The notes: generated by a model not told the origin, from the letters alone. A DNA stretch of 64,000 nucleotides from Microlunatus speluncae (GCF_009299835.1 NZ_VKCZ01000009.1:1-64000); one strand, 5' to 3'. Numbered from the stretch's first letter, positions 34,917 to 44,247 are shown. A program made the numbers and translations.

Positions 34917-36187
34917 CAGGGGGTTTCCTCTCCGCGGGGCGGTCGTCCCGCACGTCGACGTAGTAGAACGCCGACCAGGTAGCAGATCATTCCCAGGCCG
35001 AGGACGGCGAGTCCGGTGATCACCGACGGCAGCGGCAGCGCGGCGGCCACGGCGAGGCACCCGATCAGGCCGACGACCGGGATCGCCCGCGGCGGTCGGC
35101 CCACGTCCGCACGCAGGGTCAGGGCCGACACGTTGGCGATCGCGTAGTAGATCAGCACCGCGAACGAGGAGAACCCGATCGCGGACCGGAGATCGGCGAA
35201 CAGGGCCAGCCCGGCGATGATCACGCCGACCGCGACGATCGTCCGATGCGGTACGGCGAACCGCGGGTGGATCGCGGCCAGCGGCGGCGGCAGGTGCCGA
35301 TCACGGGCCATCGCCAACACGGTCCGGGACACCCCCAAGATCATCGCCAGCAGGCTGCCCAGGGCGGCCAGCCCGGCACCGACCGCCACCACCGGCACCA
35401 TCGGCTCGGCGCCGGCCCGGCGGACCAGGTCGACCACCGGGGTCGCGGAGCCGGCCAGGTCGGGCCCGAGGACGACGATCAGGGTGACCGCGATGATCGC
35501 GTACAGCAGCAGCACCAGGCCGAGCGCGACCGGCACCGCGATCGGGATGGTCCGCTCCGGCTCCCGGACCTCCTCGCCGAGGGTCGCCACCCGGGCATAG
35601 CCGGCGAAGGCGAAGAACAGCAGCCCGGCCGCCTGCAGCACGCCCCAGGCGGTCGCGTCGCCGCCGATCGCCAGCCGGGCCGGGTCGGCCGCCGGCGAGG
35701 TCCAGCCGATGATCACCGCGGCCAGCAGCACCAGCAGCACCGCCGCGACGATCACCCGGGTGGCCCAGGTCGCCTTCCGGACGCCGACGTAGTTGATCGC
35801 GGTCAGCAGCACGACGGCGGCCACGGCGACCTCGTGCGCCCGCTCCGGCCACAGATAGAGCCCGGCGGTGAGCGCCATCGCGGCACAGGAGGCGGTCTTG
35901 CCGACGACGAAACCCCAGCCGGCCAGATAGCCCCAGAACTCGCCGAGCCGTTCCCGACCGTAGACGTAGGTGCCGCCGGAATCCGGATAGCGGGCGGCGA
36001 GCCGGGCCGAGGACGTCGCGTTGCAGTAGGCGATCACCGCCGCCACCAGCAGCGCGATCAACAACCCGGAACCGGCCGACCCGGCGGCGGTCCCGAACAC
36101 GGCGAACACCCCCGCGCCGATCATGGCGCCGAGACCGATGGTGACGGCGTCACCGACTCCGAGCCGTCGCTGCAGCCCGCCCTTCAT
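34916..36187 (-). CDS. APC superfamily amino-acid permease
   Basis: A 423-residue inner-membrane transporter with about twelve predicted helices. The helix-1 motif VTIGLGAMIGAGVFAVFG is the substrate-binding GAMIGxGIF signature of APC transporters. YPDSGGTYVYGRERLGEFWGYLAGWGF and FFAFAGYARVATLGEEVREPERTIPIAV follow. Amino acids or polyamines are the likely substrates. Start choice is weak: the ATG at 36187 is used, with a GTG two codons upstream possible. It is coupled to the downstream oxidoreductase. Confidence 0.9.
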   Translation of the reverse strand: MKGGLQRRLGVGDAVTIGLGAMIGAGVFAVFGTAAGSAGSGLLIALLVAAVIAYCNATSSARLAARYPDSGGTYVYGRERLGEFWGYLAGWGFVVGKTASCAAMALTAGLYLWPERAHEVAVAAVVLLTAINYVGVRKATWATRVIVAAVLLVLLAAVIIGWTSPAADPARLAIGGDATAWGVLQAAGLLFFAFAGYARVATLGEEVREPERTIPIAVPVALGLVLLLYAIIAVTLIVVLGPDLAGSATPVVDLVRRAGAEPMVPVVAVGAGLAALGSLLAMILGVSRTVLAMARDRHLPPPLAAIHPRFAVPHRTIVAVGVIIAGLALFADLRSAIGFSSFAVLIYYAIANVSALTLRADVGRPPRAIPVVGLIGCLAVAAALPLPSVITGLAVLGLGMICYLVGVLLRRRAGRPPRGEETP

Positions 36188-36273
36188 GATCACGACGTGG
36201 TTCCCATCGACCCGAGCCTATCGAGGAGTGGTCGTTCCGCCGCGCCGTCGCGGTCATCCCTTAGAGTCCCGGT

Positions 36274-37551
36274 ATGGCACTTGCGCGACGAGGATTCCTC
36301 ACCTTGACCGGCGGCATCGCGGCCGCTGCGGGACTGTCGGCCTGCGGGTCGAACACGGGCCGGCCGGAGCCCGGCGCTTCCGACACGGCCGGCGGCGCGA
36401 AGGCGCAACTGAGCCAGTGGTACCACGAGTACGGCGAGGACGGCGTCCAGGAGGCGGTGAAGAAGTACGCCGCCGCGTATCCGAACGCGACCGTCACGGT
36501 GCAGTGGAATCCGGGCGACTACGACAAGCTCGTCTCCTCCGCACTGCTGACGGCCGACGCTCCCGACGTCTTCGAGTACGGCAACGGGCCGACCCTGGAC
36601 ATGATCAAGGCGGGCCAGGCGCTCGACCTGACCGAGGCGCTGGGCGACGCCAAGAGCCAGTTCACCCAGTCCGTGCTCGACGCGGCCAGCTGGGAGGGCA
36701 AGATCTACGCCATCCCGCAGACCGTCGACATGCAGATGCTCTTCTATCGCAAGTCGGCGCTGGACCAGGCCGGCGTCGCACCGCCGGCGACGATCGACGA
36801 TCTGATCAAGGCGACGAGCGCGGTCAAGACCAAGGACATGGGCGGCTTCTACGCCGGCACCGACGGCGGCATCGGCGTGCTCAACTCGATGCTGATCTGG
36901 GCCTCCGGTCAGGAGCAGATCTCGCCCGACAAGACCACCATCGGATTCGACAACGCCGACGGTCACAACGCGTTCGCCAAGTTCGCCGAGCTGGCCGGCG
37001 CCGACGGCTTCGTGCCCAGCGCCTCCGGTGACTGGTCCACCGCGTCGCCGTTCGTCAACGGCGAGGCCGCGATGCAGTGGAGCGGGCTGTGGATCCTGCC
37101 CGAGGTCACCGAGGCGCTCGGCGACGACTTCGGGGTGCTGCCGTTCCCGAGCGTCGGCGGCAGCGGCCGGCAGGCCGTCGTGTTCGGCGCGTTCGGCGCC
37201 TGCGTCAACGCCAAGGGGCCGAACGTCGACGCGGCCAAGGACTTCGTCCGCTGGCTCTGGGTCGACCAGGAGGACTACCAGCTGGAGTTCTCCAACGCGT
37301 TCGGCACCCACATCCCGGCCAAGACCGCGCTGGTCCCGAAGGCCGACAAGGTCGCCACCGGGGCCGGGGCCGAGGCGGCGAAGTTCGTCGCCGAGCTGGG
37401 TCACGCCAACGACAAGCTGTGGACCCCGGCGATCTCGCAGGCGGTGGTCGCGGCGCTGACCAACGTGGTGCAGAAGAAGGCCGACCCGAAGACGGAGCTG
37501 GCCGCCGTGACGGAGAAGGCGAAGGCGGACATCAAGCGACTGAACGGCTGA
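36274..37551 (+). CDS. ABC sugar transporter, substrate-binding lipoprotein
   Basis: A 425-residue extracytoplasmic solute-binding protein of the CUT1 (oligosaccharide) type. The signal sequence MALARRGFLTLTGGIAAAAGLSAC ends in the lipobox LSAC, with a twin-arginine-like ARRGFL. The mature part follows the cluster 1 plan: YAAAYPNATVTVQWNPGDYDKLVSSALLTADAPDVFEYG, then YAIPQTVDMQMLFYRKSALDQAG and FVNGEAAMQWSGLW. The sugar is unknown. Two permeases follow within 10 bp. Confidence 0.94.
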   Translation: MALARRGFLTLTGGIAAAAGLSACGSNTGRPEPGASDTAGGAKAQLSQWYHEYGEDGVQEAVKKYAAAYPNATVTVQWNPGDYDKLVSSALLTADAPDVFEYGNGPTLDMIKAGQALDLTEALGDAKSQFTQSVLDAASWEGKIYAIPQTVDMQMLFYRKSALDQAGVAPPATIDDLIKATSAVKTKDMGGFYAGTDGGIGVLNSMLIWASGQEQISPDKTTIGFDNADGHNAFAKFAELAGADGFVPSASGDWSTASPFVNGEAAMQWSGLWILPEVTEALGDDFGVLPFPSVGGSGRQAVVFGAFGACVNAKGPNVDAAKDFVRWLWVDQEDYQLEFSNAFGTHIPAKTALVPKADKVATGAGAEAAKFVAELGHANDKLWTPAISQAVVAALTNVVQKKADPKTELAAVTEKAKADIKRLNG

Positions 37552-37558
37552 CCGGCCG

Positions 37559-38521
37559 ATGGCCCGCTCGGCACTCTCCCGGCGGATCCGCGGCTTGCAT
37601 GATCGCAACCTGTGGCAGTTGATCTTCGTCGCGCCGTTCTTCGTCGGGCTGTTGATCTTCACCCTGGTGCCGATCGGCTGGAGCGTCGGGCTGTCCCTGT
37701 ACGACGCCCGCAACACGGTCACCCCGACCGAGTTCGTCGGCCTGGACAACTACGTCTACCTGCTCACCGACCGGGCGTTCCAGACCAGCCTGGGCACGTT
37801 CATCGTGTTCGCGCTGTTCATCGTGCCGACCACCTTCGTCATCTCACTCGGGCTGGCCCTGCTGGTCAACCGGGCCACCGTGGCGCGAGCGTTCTTCCGG
37901 TCCGCGTTCTTCCTGCCGACTGCGGTGTCGTACGTGATCGCGGCGATGGTGTGGCGGCTGGTGTTCTTCAACGGCGCCCGGTTCGGCATGATCAACAGCT
38001 TCCTCCGCGAGCTCGGCCTGGAGCCGGTCAACTGGCTCGGCGGCGGCAACTACCTCTACTGGGTGGTGCTGGTCACGCTGCGACTGTGGCTCCAGGTCGG
38101 CTTCTACATGATCTTGTTCATCGCCGGATTGCAGCGGATCCCGCGGGACACCTATGAAGCCGCGGCGATCGACGGCGCCCGCGGCTGGCGGGTGTTCCGG
38201 TTCATCACGTTCCCCCAGCTCCGGGCGACCTCGATCGCCGTGGTGCTGCTGTTGTTGATCAACGCGTTCCAGGCGTTCGACGAGTTCTACAACACGTTGA
38301 TCTCGGTCGGCAACTACCCCCCGTTCGCCAAACCGCCGCTGGTCTATCTGTATCTGGTGTCCTTCGGCTCCGGCAGCCAGGACCTCGGGCTGGGCAGTGC
38401 CGGGTCGATGATCCTGACCGTGGTGATCGCGATCTTCGGCCTGGCCCAGCTCGGCATCCTCAGCCTGGTCGGCCGGGACCGGCCATCCCGCGAGCGGACC
38501 GCGCGGAAGGCGAGCCGATGA
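37559..38521 (+). CDS. ABC sugar transporter permease, MalF-like
   Basis: A 320-residue permease with about six membrane helices. LIFVAPFFVGLLIFTLVPIGWSVGLSLYD marks the N terminus, and the EAA-type coupling loop reads YEAAAIDGARGWRVFRFITFPQLRA. It pairs with the next permease as a heterodimeric channel for the binding protein encoded upstream. The start is 7 bp after the upstream stop, and its own stop overlaps the next gene (ATGA). Confidence 0.94.
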   Translation: MARSALSRRIRGLHDRNLWQLIFVAPFFVGLLIFTLVPIGWSVGLSLYDARNTVTPTEFVGLDNYVYLLTDRAFQTSLGTFIVFALFIVPTTFVISLGLALLVNRATVARAFFRSAFFLPTAVSYVIAAMVWRLVFFNGARFGMINSFLRELGLEPVNWLGGGNYLYWVVLVTLRLWLQVGFYMILFIAGLQRIPRDTYEAAAIDGARGWRVFRFITFPQLRATSIAVVLLLLINAFQAFDEFYNTLISVGNYPPFAKPPLVYLYLVSFGSGSQDLGLGSAGSMILTVVIAIFGLAQLGILSLVGRDRPSRERTARKASR

Positions 38522-39342
38522 GATCACGACCGCTGCCGACCGCGCTCACCTATGCCGCCCTGATCATCCTGGCGCTGATCTTCCTGCTGCCGTTCTGGGT
38601 GATCCTGCGCAACGCCTTCTCCACCAGCCAGTGGATCACCGCCGCCGAATGGCACTGGTTGCCGAACGCCGTCGGGTTCGGCAACCTGGCCGAGCTGCTC
38701 GGCAACACCAGCGTGCCGCTGGTCCGCAGCATGATCAACTCCGCCGTGGTCTCGGTGCTGCAGACCGTCGCGACCGTGATCATCTCGGCGCTGGCCGGCT
38801 ACGGGCTGGCGATCGACAACCGGATCAGCAAGATCCTGTTGGGGGTCACCGTGGCGACGCTGATGGTGCCGGCGGCGGTGACGTTCGTGCCGACCTTCGT
38901 GATGGTGTCCAGCCTGGGCTGGATCTCCACCCTGCGCGGCCTGATCATCCCCGGCATGTTCTCGGCGCTGGCCACTTTCCTGTTCCGGCAGTATTTCCTG
39001 GCCTTCCCCCGGGAGTTGGAGGAGGCGGCCTACCTCGACGGGGCGGGCTACTGGCGGACCTTCTGGCGGATCGTCGTGCCCAACTCGTACGGCATCGGGG
39101 CCGCGGTCGGGACGTTGATCTTCATCGGTTCCTGGAACGCGTTCCTCTGGCCGCTGTTGATCGGCCAGGATCCGGACTACCGGACCGTGCAACTCGCGCT
39201 GAGCGGGTTCCTCACGTCGCAGCGGGTGGACTATCCGCAGCTGTTCACCGGCGCCGTGGTGGCGATCCTGCCGGTGCTGCTCGTGTTTCTCTTCCTGCAG
39301 CGCTATCTGATCCAGGGAGTGGAACGGTCCGGCATCGACTGA
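38518..39342 (+). CDS. ABC sugar transporter permease, MalG-like
   Basis: A 274-residue permease with about six helices. ALIFLLPFWVILRNAFSTS is the family N terminus, and the EAA loop reads LEEAAYLDGAGYWRTFWRIVVPN. It completes a binding-protein/permease/permease cassette. No ATPase gene follows; the next gene is convergent. Energising probably relies on a shared MsiK-type ATPase elsewhere, as known for CUT1 systems in other actinobacteria. Confidence 0.94.
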   Translation: MRSRPLPTALTYAALIILALIFLLPFWVILRNAFSTSQWITAAEWHWLPNAVGFGNLAELLGNTSVPLVRSMINSAVVSVLQTVATVIISALAGYGLAIDNRISKILLGVTVATLMVPAAVTFVPTFVMVSSLGWISTLRGLIIPGMFSALATFLFRQYFLAFPRELEEAAYLDGAGYWRTFWRIVVPNSYGIGAAVGTLIFIGSWNAFLWPLLIGQDPDYRTVQLALSGFLTSQRVDYPQLFTGAVVAILPVLLVFLFLQRYLIQGVERSGID

Positions 39343-39389
39343 GCCGATGCCGGACCGATCGGGTTGATCAGCTGTCGATCAGGTCATGA

Positions 39390-39944
39390 TCACCGCTCGC
39401 AGAACGGGATCTCCTTGCTCGACTTCACCGCCGAGGCCGGGACCCAGCCGTCCTCCGTGGTGACCACCCAGCGGCCGCCGCCGCTGATGTTGGTGTAGGT
39501 GTAGCAGAGCGCTTCCTGGCCGCCCGGGTGCTGCAGCCGCCGCTTCTTGTCGGCGGTCGACGGCCCCTGCCGGGAGTAGACGTCCTTGGTGATCGTCACC
39601 GAGATCGACTCGTCCGGCCCGCACCAGTCCGGCGCCGCGCCGGCGAGATCGACGTACTTGGCCGACACCCAGTTGGCGTCGCCCTCACCGGAGATCAGGT
39701 ACCACTCGGCGTTGCCGCCGACGATGGTGCCCTTGGTCCGGCAGTCGATGCTCACCTTGTCGCCGTCCTTGAACAGATAGTTGGCGCTGGTGTGGACGCT
39801 CGGGGCGATCCGGCCGTTCAGCCCGCCGTTCGCATCGATCGTGCCCTTGACGAACGGGGGTGCCGCAGCCGCCGTCATCGACACCGCGGCCACCAGGCCC
39901 GCACCCGCGACGGTTGCACCGAGAATCCGCTTGAGCGTACGCAT
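39390..39944 (-). CDS. Secreted protein with two SH3-like (bacterial SH3) repeats
   Basis: A 184-residue secreted protein with a signal peptide (about 1-27, ending MTAAAAPPF). Two SH3-like repeats follow: residues 32-100 (GGLNGRIAPSVHTSANYLFKDGDKVSIDC, then WYLI, NWVSAKYVDL) and 110-182 (SVTITKDVYSRQGPSTADKKRR, then RWVVTTEDGWVPASAV). Bacterial SH3 domains usually bind cell wall. Four cysteines in the mature part could form disulfides. It has no catalytic domain. AGGAGG lies about 10 bp before the ATG. Confidence 0.78.
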   Translation of the reverse strand: MRTLKRILGATVAGAGLVAAVSMTAAAAPPFVKGTIDANGGLNGRIAPSVHTSANYLFKDGDKVSIDCRTKGTIVGGNAEWYLISGEGDANWVSAKYVDLAGAAPDWCGPDESISVTITKDVYSRQGPSTADKKRRLQHPGGQEALCYTYTNISGGGRWVVTTEDGWVPASAVKSSKEIPFCER

Positions 39945-40511
39945 TGTGAGTCATCCTCCTCAGGATGGGAAACATTCGCCTTGTCACCCGGGAGTAGTCC
40001 GGCGGGCGCCCAAAGGTTGCAAACTGTGACCCACTTCACATCGGCGGTGGTCCCGTGGGGAAGCGATGCACCTCCTGCGGCCAGTCGAGGGCGACGGCGA
40101 TCCGGCTGGACACAGATCTTCCGGCAGTTTGCGCCTAGCCTCGATCTCTCATGATCTTGGTTCGGGTTCGGTGTCCCGGGGCTGCGGCTGGGTTGCGCAT
40201 CCAGCCGAGGTCGGTCTCGGAGCCGGGTTGCCGCGAGTCACACCCGCCGGGGTTTACCTGATTGGTCGTGGACCTCGATGTGGGGTCGGCGGTGGTCAGC
40301 GGGGCGAGCTGGCGCACTGGCACAAATCGGGGGCACAACGCCCCGCGGGACCGGAAATCGCCCGGTGGGACCGGGTTGCGCCCCCGATTTGTGACGGTGC
40401 ACCCGTCAGGACGGCTGCCTCGTCTCAGGACGAACGTTCCGGTTGGTCGATCGAACCCGTCGCCACCAAGATCACAAAAGATCGAGACTAAGAGGTCGCT
40501 GCAACGCGCTC
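39945..40511. other. Gene-free 567-bp interval with a 21-bp-arm inverted repeat
   Basis: No convincing coding region is seen on either strand. Contents: the SH3 gene leader and CRP-like box at the left, and an inverted repeat with arms at 40314-40334 (core CACAAATCGGGGGC) and 40380-40400 (core GCCCCCGATTTGTG). The arms have 21 bp each with about 3 mismatches and a 45-nt GC-rich interior. The repeat lies past the 3' end of the anti-sigma-like gene at 40512. Confidence 0.7.
40025..40040. promoter_or_regulatory. CRP-like box upstream of the SH3 protein gene
   Basis: TGTGACCCACTTCACA matches TGTGA-N6-TCACA exactly, the consensus of CRP/FNR-family regulators including mycobacterial Crp. Its centre lies about 88 bp upstream of the ATG of the minus-strand SH3 gene, compatible with activation or repression of that promoter. 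Confidence 0.5.
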
Positions 40512-41174
40512 CTACTCCACCTGCCAGCGGGCCTCGCCGCCGTAGTCGTTGCTGTAGGTGAGCTCGGTGACCCGTTCCGCGGCGCCGATCGCCTCGAACG
40601 GCAGCCAGCCCTCGACGCACTCGCCGACCTCGAACCGGGTGCCGCTCGGATAGACCGGGGTGAAGGCCGGATCGGTGAGGTCCTCGACGTTGGCCTGGTA
40701 CGTGTTCCGCTCGGTGACTGCCCGCCAGGCGTACCAGCCGATCGGGATCGAATCCCGCTCGTAGCCGGGCGGGGTGCCGGTGAGGCAGGTCCTGATCTCG
40801 GCGGCGAAACCGGCCGAGGTCTGCCGCGTGTCCAGCAGGGTGAAGGTGAAGAACTCCAGCTCGGCGGTGCCGCCGACCGGCAACGCGGACGGGTCGCTGG
40901 TGATGGTCCGGCTCGGGGTCGAGCCGGGTGGGCGGGACGTGACCGGCGGGGTCGGCGCGACCGTCGCCGGCGGGTCGCCCGAAACCTCGGGTCCGCCGGT
41001 CCGGATCAGGGCGCCGACGCCGAGCGCGCCGACGATCAGGGCGACCGCCGCAGCGAGCGCGTACGACAGCCGGCGCCGCCGCCGGGCCGCGAGGTCGGTC
41101 GGCGTCGTCTCGTCCAGGATCCGGTCGACCCGGGCCTGCTTGTCGGGCAGGCTCCGGTCCGGTGGCAGCCTCAT
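40512..41174 (-). CDS. Membrane protein coupled to ECF sigma factor (putative anti-sigma)
   Basis: A 220-residue protein. About 36 cytoplasmic residues with an RRRRR patch precede one membrane segment (LSYALAAAVALIVGALGVGALI). A Pro/Thr-rich linker (VAPTPPVTSRPPGSTPS) leads to an extracellular beta-rich domain of about 125 residues with two cysteines (RTCLTG, GECVEGW). The role is inferred from its ATGA overlap with the upstream ECF gene and the inside-TM-outside layout. No recognisable zinc-finger anti-sigma motif is present. Confidence 0.65.
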   Translation of the reverse strand: MRLPPDRSLPDKQARVDRILDETTPTDLAARRRRRLSYALAAAVALIVGALGVGALIRTGGPEVSGDPPATVAPTPPVTSRPPGSTPSRTITSDPSALPVGGTAELEFFTFTLLDTRQTSAGFAAEIRTCLTGTPPGYERDSIPIGWYAWRAVTERNTYQANVEDLTDPAFTPVYPSGTRFEVGECVEGWLPFEAIGAAERVTELTYSNDYGGEARWQVE

Positions 41175-41797
41175 CGGCCCGCTCCGCGCAACAGGTCGGC
41201 CAGCGGGGTGCGCAGCAGCCGGTCCCGGGCGCGTTTCAGCCGCGACTTGACCGTGCCGACCGGGACACCGAGCGTCTCACCGGCTTCGGCCAGGGACAGC
41301 TCTGACCAGCCCACCAACTCGATCACCTCCCGTTGACTCCGCGGCAACTTCCGCAGCGCCCGCGCGATCTCCTGCATCGTCGCCTCGGCGCTCACCCAGT
41401 CGTCGACGTCGTCGCTCCCCCGCTCGCCCGGCTCGGCCTCGATCCGGTCGGCCAGCTGGGTCTGTCGGCGGCCGGACCGGAGCTGGTTGCTGCATTCGTT
41501 GCGGGCCATGGCGAACAGCACCGGCCGGGCCGACGGCAGTCGCAGTTCGTCGACCGTACGATCCAACACCCGGCGCCACAACGTGCCGAACGTCGCCTGC
41601 ACCACGTCGTCGGCGACCGCCCAGGAGCTGGTCCGGCGGAACGCGAAGTTGTAGACGGCGTCGCTGTGCCGCAGGAACAGCGATCGGAACGCGTCCCGAT
41701 CCCCGCCGCGGAGGTCCTGCCACAGCGCGGAGTCGTCGAGTTCCCGGTCGGCGGCAGGCTCGGCGGGCACGCCGTCTCGCCGCTGCTCGTCCCGCAT
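41171..41797 (-). CDS. ECF sigma factor
   Basis: A 208-residue ECF sigma factor. Region 2 is FRSLFLRHSDAVYNFAFRRTSSWAVADDVVQATFGTLWRRV. Region 4 is LRKLPRSQREVIELVGWSELSLAEAGETLGVPVGTVKSRLKRARDRLL. The first about 25 residues are a hydrophilic tail rich in Arg, Asp and Glu. Its stop overlaps the membrane protein gene. The divergent DUF2510 gene shares a 200-bp upstream region containing an inverted repeat, so the two may be co-regulated. Confidence 0.92.
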   Translation of the reverse strand: MRDEQRRDGVPAEPAADRELDDSALWQDLRGGDRDAFRSLFLRHSDAVYNFAFRRTSSWAVADDVVQATFGTLWRRVLDRTVDELRLPSARPVLFAMARNECSNQLRSGRRQTQLADRIEAEPGERGSDDVDDWVSAEATMQEIARALRKLPRSQREVIELVGWSELSLAEAGETLGVPVGTVKSRLKRARDRLLRTPLADLLRGAGR

Positions 41798-41925
41798 CCG
41801 TGCCGACCCTTCCGCCGATCGCCGCCATCGTCCACCTCACCTCCGCCGGAACTCCTCCATCGGGGTGGAGTCCGGCAGGCCGGGCGAGGTTCCCGTCGAT
41901 CCAATCAGGATCGGGGGTGATCCTA

Positions 41926-41998
41926 GGGTGGTGTTGAACGACCACCGTTTGACACCACCCTCCTTGACAGACCCGCGGCGCCGGTAGCCTCGGTCGCT
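41926..41998 (+). promoter_or_regulatory. Inverted repeat and leaderless promoter of the DUF2510 gene
   Basis: GGGTGGTGT (41926-41934) and ACACCACCC (41952-41960) form a 9-bp inverted repeat. TTGACA occurs at 41949 and again at 41964. TAGCCT at 41985-41990 fits a -10 and ends 8 bp before the GTG start, with no ribosome binding site between, so the mRNA probably starts at the GTG. The spacer from the second TTGACA is 15 bp, shorter than ideal. Confidence 0.45.
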
Positions 41999-42895
41999 GT
42001 GTCGACTCCAGGGTGGTATCCCGATCCGGGTGGCAAGCCCGGGCAGTACCGCTATTGGGACGGTGCGGCCTGGTCGGACCGGACTTCCGCGCAACCGTCC
42101 GGGCCACCCGAGCCGGGTCGGCAGGGCTCCCGGCGCTGGATCGGAGTGCTGGTCGGCGTCGTCGCCCTGGTGGTCGTCCTGGTCGTGATCGGCGTGCTGG
42201 TGATCCGGTATCTGACCGCGGACGGGCCGATCGCCGATCCGGTGCCGTCGTCGACCGTCAGCGCCTGGGACGATTCGCGGCCGACGGCCACGCCGACGCC
42301 GTCAGCCACGCCGACCCCCTCCCGGTCACCGTCACCATCCGGTACGCCGACGGGAGGCTCGGTGCCCTGCCCGGAGGGTGACCCGTACACGGTCGCGGCC
42401 CATCCGAGCGACGGCCGGGTCTATGGCGGCCGGCTCTCCTTCCCGCGGATCTCCTCGTACGGGGAGCCACGGCCGAAGGGCGGACTGACCTGGTTCTTCG
42501 ATGTCGGCTCGCAGTCCCAGACCACCGAGCCGGGCTGGGAGTCCTGGTTCGGCGTCGGCGAGGTGGCGGTCGGGCCGCGTTTCGAGTCGCCCCGGGAGGC
42601 GGCCGCGAGCTCGATGCAGTGCGCGATCAACGACGGTTGGTTCTCCCAGTTCTTCGACCGGAAGGACCTCCGCGACGAGAAGATCACCGTCGACGGCCGG
42701 ACGGGCTGGATCCTGGTCGCCGAGGTCCGGGTGGACAAGCCGGGCCTCAGCGTCGAGGGCGACGTGGTGACGATCCTGATCATCGACGACGGTCGCGACG
42801 ACCGGCTCAGCGGCTACGTCAGCATGGTGCCGATCGGCGACAAGCCGCGGAATCAGCTCTCCGCCGACACCTTCGGCAACCTCCGCGTCGGCTGA
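41999..42895 (+). CDS. DUF2510 membrane protein with extracellular domain
   Basis: A 298-residue protein. The N terminus GWYPDPGGKPGQYRYWDGAAWSDRT is a DUF2510 motif, common in actinobacterial membrane proteins. One membrane helix follows (about 45-68, WIGVLVGVVALVVVLVVIGVLVI), then a Thr/Pro/Ser-rich linker (TATPTPSATPTPSRSPSPS) and an extracellular domain of about 170 residues with two cysteines. Function is unknown. The GTG start follows a promoter-like sequence directly, suggesting a leaderless transcript. Confidence 0.8.
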   Translation: MSTPGWYPDPGGKPGQYRYWDGAAWSDRTSAQPSGPPEPGRQGSRRWIGVLVGVVALVVVLVVIGVLVIRYLTADGPIADPVPSSTVSAWDDSRPTATPTPSATPTPSRSPSPSGTPTGGSVPCPEGDPYTVAAHPSDGRVYGGRLSFPRISSYGEPRPKGGLTWFFDVGSQSQTTEPGWESWFGVGEVAVGPRFESPREAAASSMQCAINDGWFSQFFDRKDLRDEKITVDGRTGWILVAEVRVDKPGLSVEGDVVTILIIDDGRDDRLSGYVSMVPIGDKPRNQLSADTFGNLRVG

Positions 42896-42952
42896 CCCGC
42901 AGGGACCAGAAGGAAAGCGAGGATGCGGAGGACCACGGCGCGCTGCGGGTCA
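42893..42952 (+). terminator. Inverted repeat at the 3' end of the DUF2510 gene
   Basis: TGACCCGCAG (42893-42902, containing the stop codon) pairs perfectly with CTGCGGGTCA (42943-42952). A further GATCGGC..GCCGATC inverted repeat lies near 42980. There is no T-run. It may help define the 3' end between the two convergent transcription units. Confidence 0.4.
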
Positions 42953-43027
42953 CGCCGGGTCTACTCCGCACCCTCTGATCGGCCACTCTACCCGCCGATC
43001 CTGAGCCCGGAAGGCCTTTCAGGAAAG

Positions 43028-43049
43028 AAAAACCTGAGCGGCGCTCAGG
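43028..43049 (-). terminator. Intrinsic terminator of the MacB-type operon
   Basis: On the minus strand CCTGAGC and GCTCAGG form a 7-bp stem with a 3-nt loop, followed by TTTTT. This is a classical rho-independent terminator. It overlaps the stop codon of the permease gene at 43045-43047. Confidence 0.8.
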
Positions 43050-44247
43050 GGGTCGCCAAGGCCTCGGTCGGCGACAGCCGGGACGCACGGATGGCCGGAT
43101 AGAGGCCGGCCACGGAGCCGACCAGCAGGGTCGCGACGAGCCCGCCGGCAACGGCCCAGAGCGGCACCACCGCGGTCCAGCCCTGATACCAGGCGTAGCC
43201 GAGGGTCGCCGCCGCTCCGATGGCCGCGCCGGCCAGACCGCCGAGCCCGGACAGCAGCAGCGACTCGACCAGGAACTGGGTCCGCACCTGGCCGTGGGTC
43301 GCGCCGAGTGATCGGCGCAGGCCGATCTCGGACCGGCGTTCCAGCACCGAGATCACCATCGTGTTGGCGATCCCGACGCCGCCGACCAGCAGTGCCACCG
43401 CGCCGAGCCCGACCAACAGTCCGGTGAACGCCCGGTCCGCCGCCTGCTGCGCGGCCAGGGCGTCGGACGGCCGGGAGACGTCGACCTCGTTCGGTGCCTC
43501 CGGATTCGCGGTCGCCCCGAGCACGGCGGCGACCTGCTCCACCTGGGCTTCGGCCGAGCGGGTGTAGACCCGGGTGGCGTGCCCGTCGAAGCCGAGCCGG
43601 TCGGCCGCGGCCGGCCAGCCGATCAGGGCCGCGCTGTCCAGCTCCGGGGCGAGCACGGACGGTGCCAGGATGCCGATCACGACGAACCGGAGACCGCCGA
43701 TGATCACCGAGACCTCGGGGCCGGGGCGGGCGATCCCGAGCCGCTCGGCCGCGTCGGCACCGAGCACGGTCACCGGATAGGACCCGGTCGCGGCGTTCAG
43801 CCAGGCGCCGCTGTGCACGGCGGTCGCGGTGGTGGCGAGCAGACCTTCCCGCGCCGCGTAGGTGGCGATCCCGCCGGTCTGCTCCGCCGGGATCCGGTCG
43901 GTCCGATACACCTTCGCGTCCGGGACCGAGCCGATCGCCGAGGTCGCCTGGACGGGACCGATCCGGCCGATCATCGCCTCCGCCGACAGCGGCAGCGCGG
44001 CGGCGCCGCCGGTGAAGGTCGAGCCGGGATCGGCGGTGAGCAGATTCGTCCCCAGCGCGTCCAGGGTCCGGTCCAGCTCGGCCCGGGAGGACGACGAGAT
44101 CCCGATCACCGCGACCATGGCCGCGATCCCGATCGCGATCCCGAGCGAGGACAGGACCGCTCGCAACGGCCGGGTCCGCAGCCCCGCTCCACCGACCCGG
44201 AGCACGTCCGCCAGGGCCATCCGCCCCGGCCGCAACGTCTGGTTCAT
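43045..44247 (-). CDS. MacB/FtsX-type ABC transporter permease
   Basis: A 400-residue permease. One membrane helix near the N terminus ([22 protein letters not shown]) is followed by a large extracytoplasmic domain (about 55-270) and three C-terminal helices ([68 protein letters not shown]). [22 protein letters not shown] and the final [11 protein letters not shown] are FtsX-like signatures. It works with the ATPase and adaptor encoded upstream in the same operon, probably in drug or peptide efflux or envelope-stress response. The start overlaps the ATPase stop. Confidence 0.94.
   Translation of the reverse strand: MNQTLRPGRMALADVLRVGGAGLRTRPLRAVLSSLGIAIGIAAMVAVIGISSSSRAELDRTLDALGTNLLTADPGSTFTGGAAALPLSAEAMIGRIGPVQATSAIGSVPDAKVYRTDRIPAEQTGGIATYAAREGLLATTATAVHSGAWLNAATGSYPVTVLGADAAERLGIARPGPEVSVIIGGLRFVVIGILAPSVLAPELDSAALIGWPAAADRLGFDGHATRVYTRSAEAQVEQVAAVLGATANPEAPNEVDVSRPSDALAAQQAADRAFTGLLVGLGAVALLVGGVGIANTMVISVLERRSEIGLRRSLGATHGQVRTQFLVESLLLSGLGGLAGAAIGAAATLGYAWYQGWTAVVPLWAVAGGLVATLLVGSVAGLYPAIRASRLSPTEALATP

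Noticed and set aside
39945..40040. A c-di-AMP (ydaO) riboswitch upstream of the SH3 wall protein
   Set aside because: The leader between the CRP-like box and the start is under 90 nt and lacks the conserved ydaO core segments.
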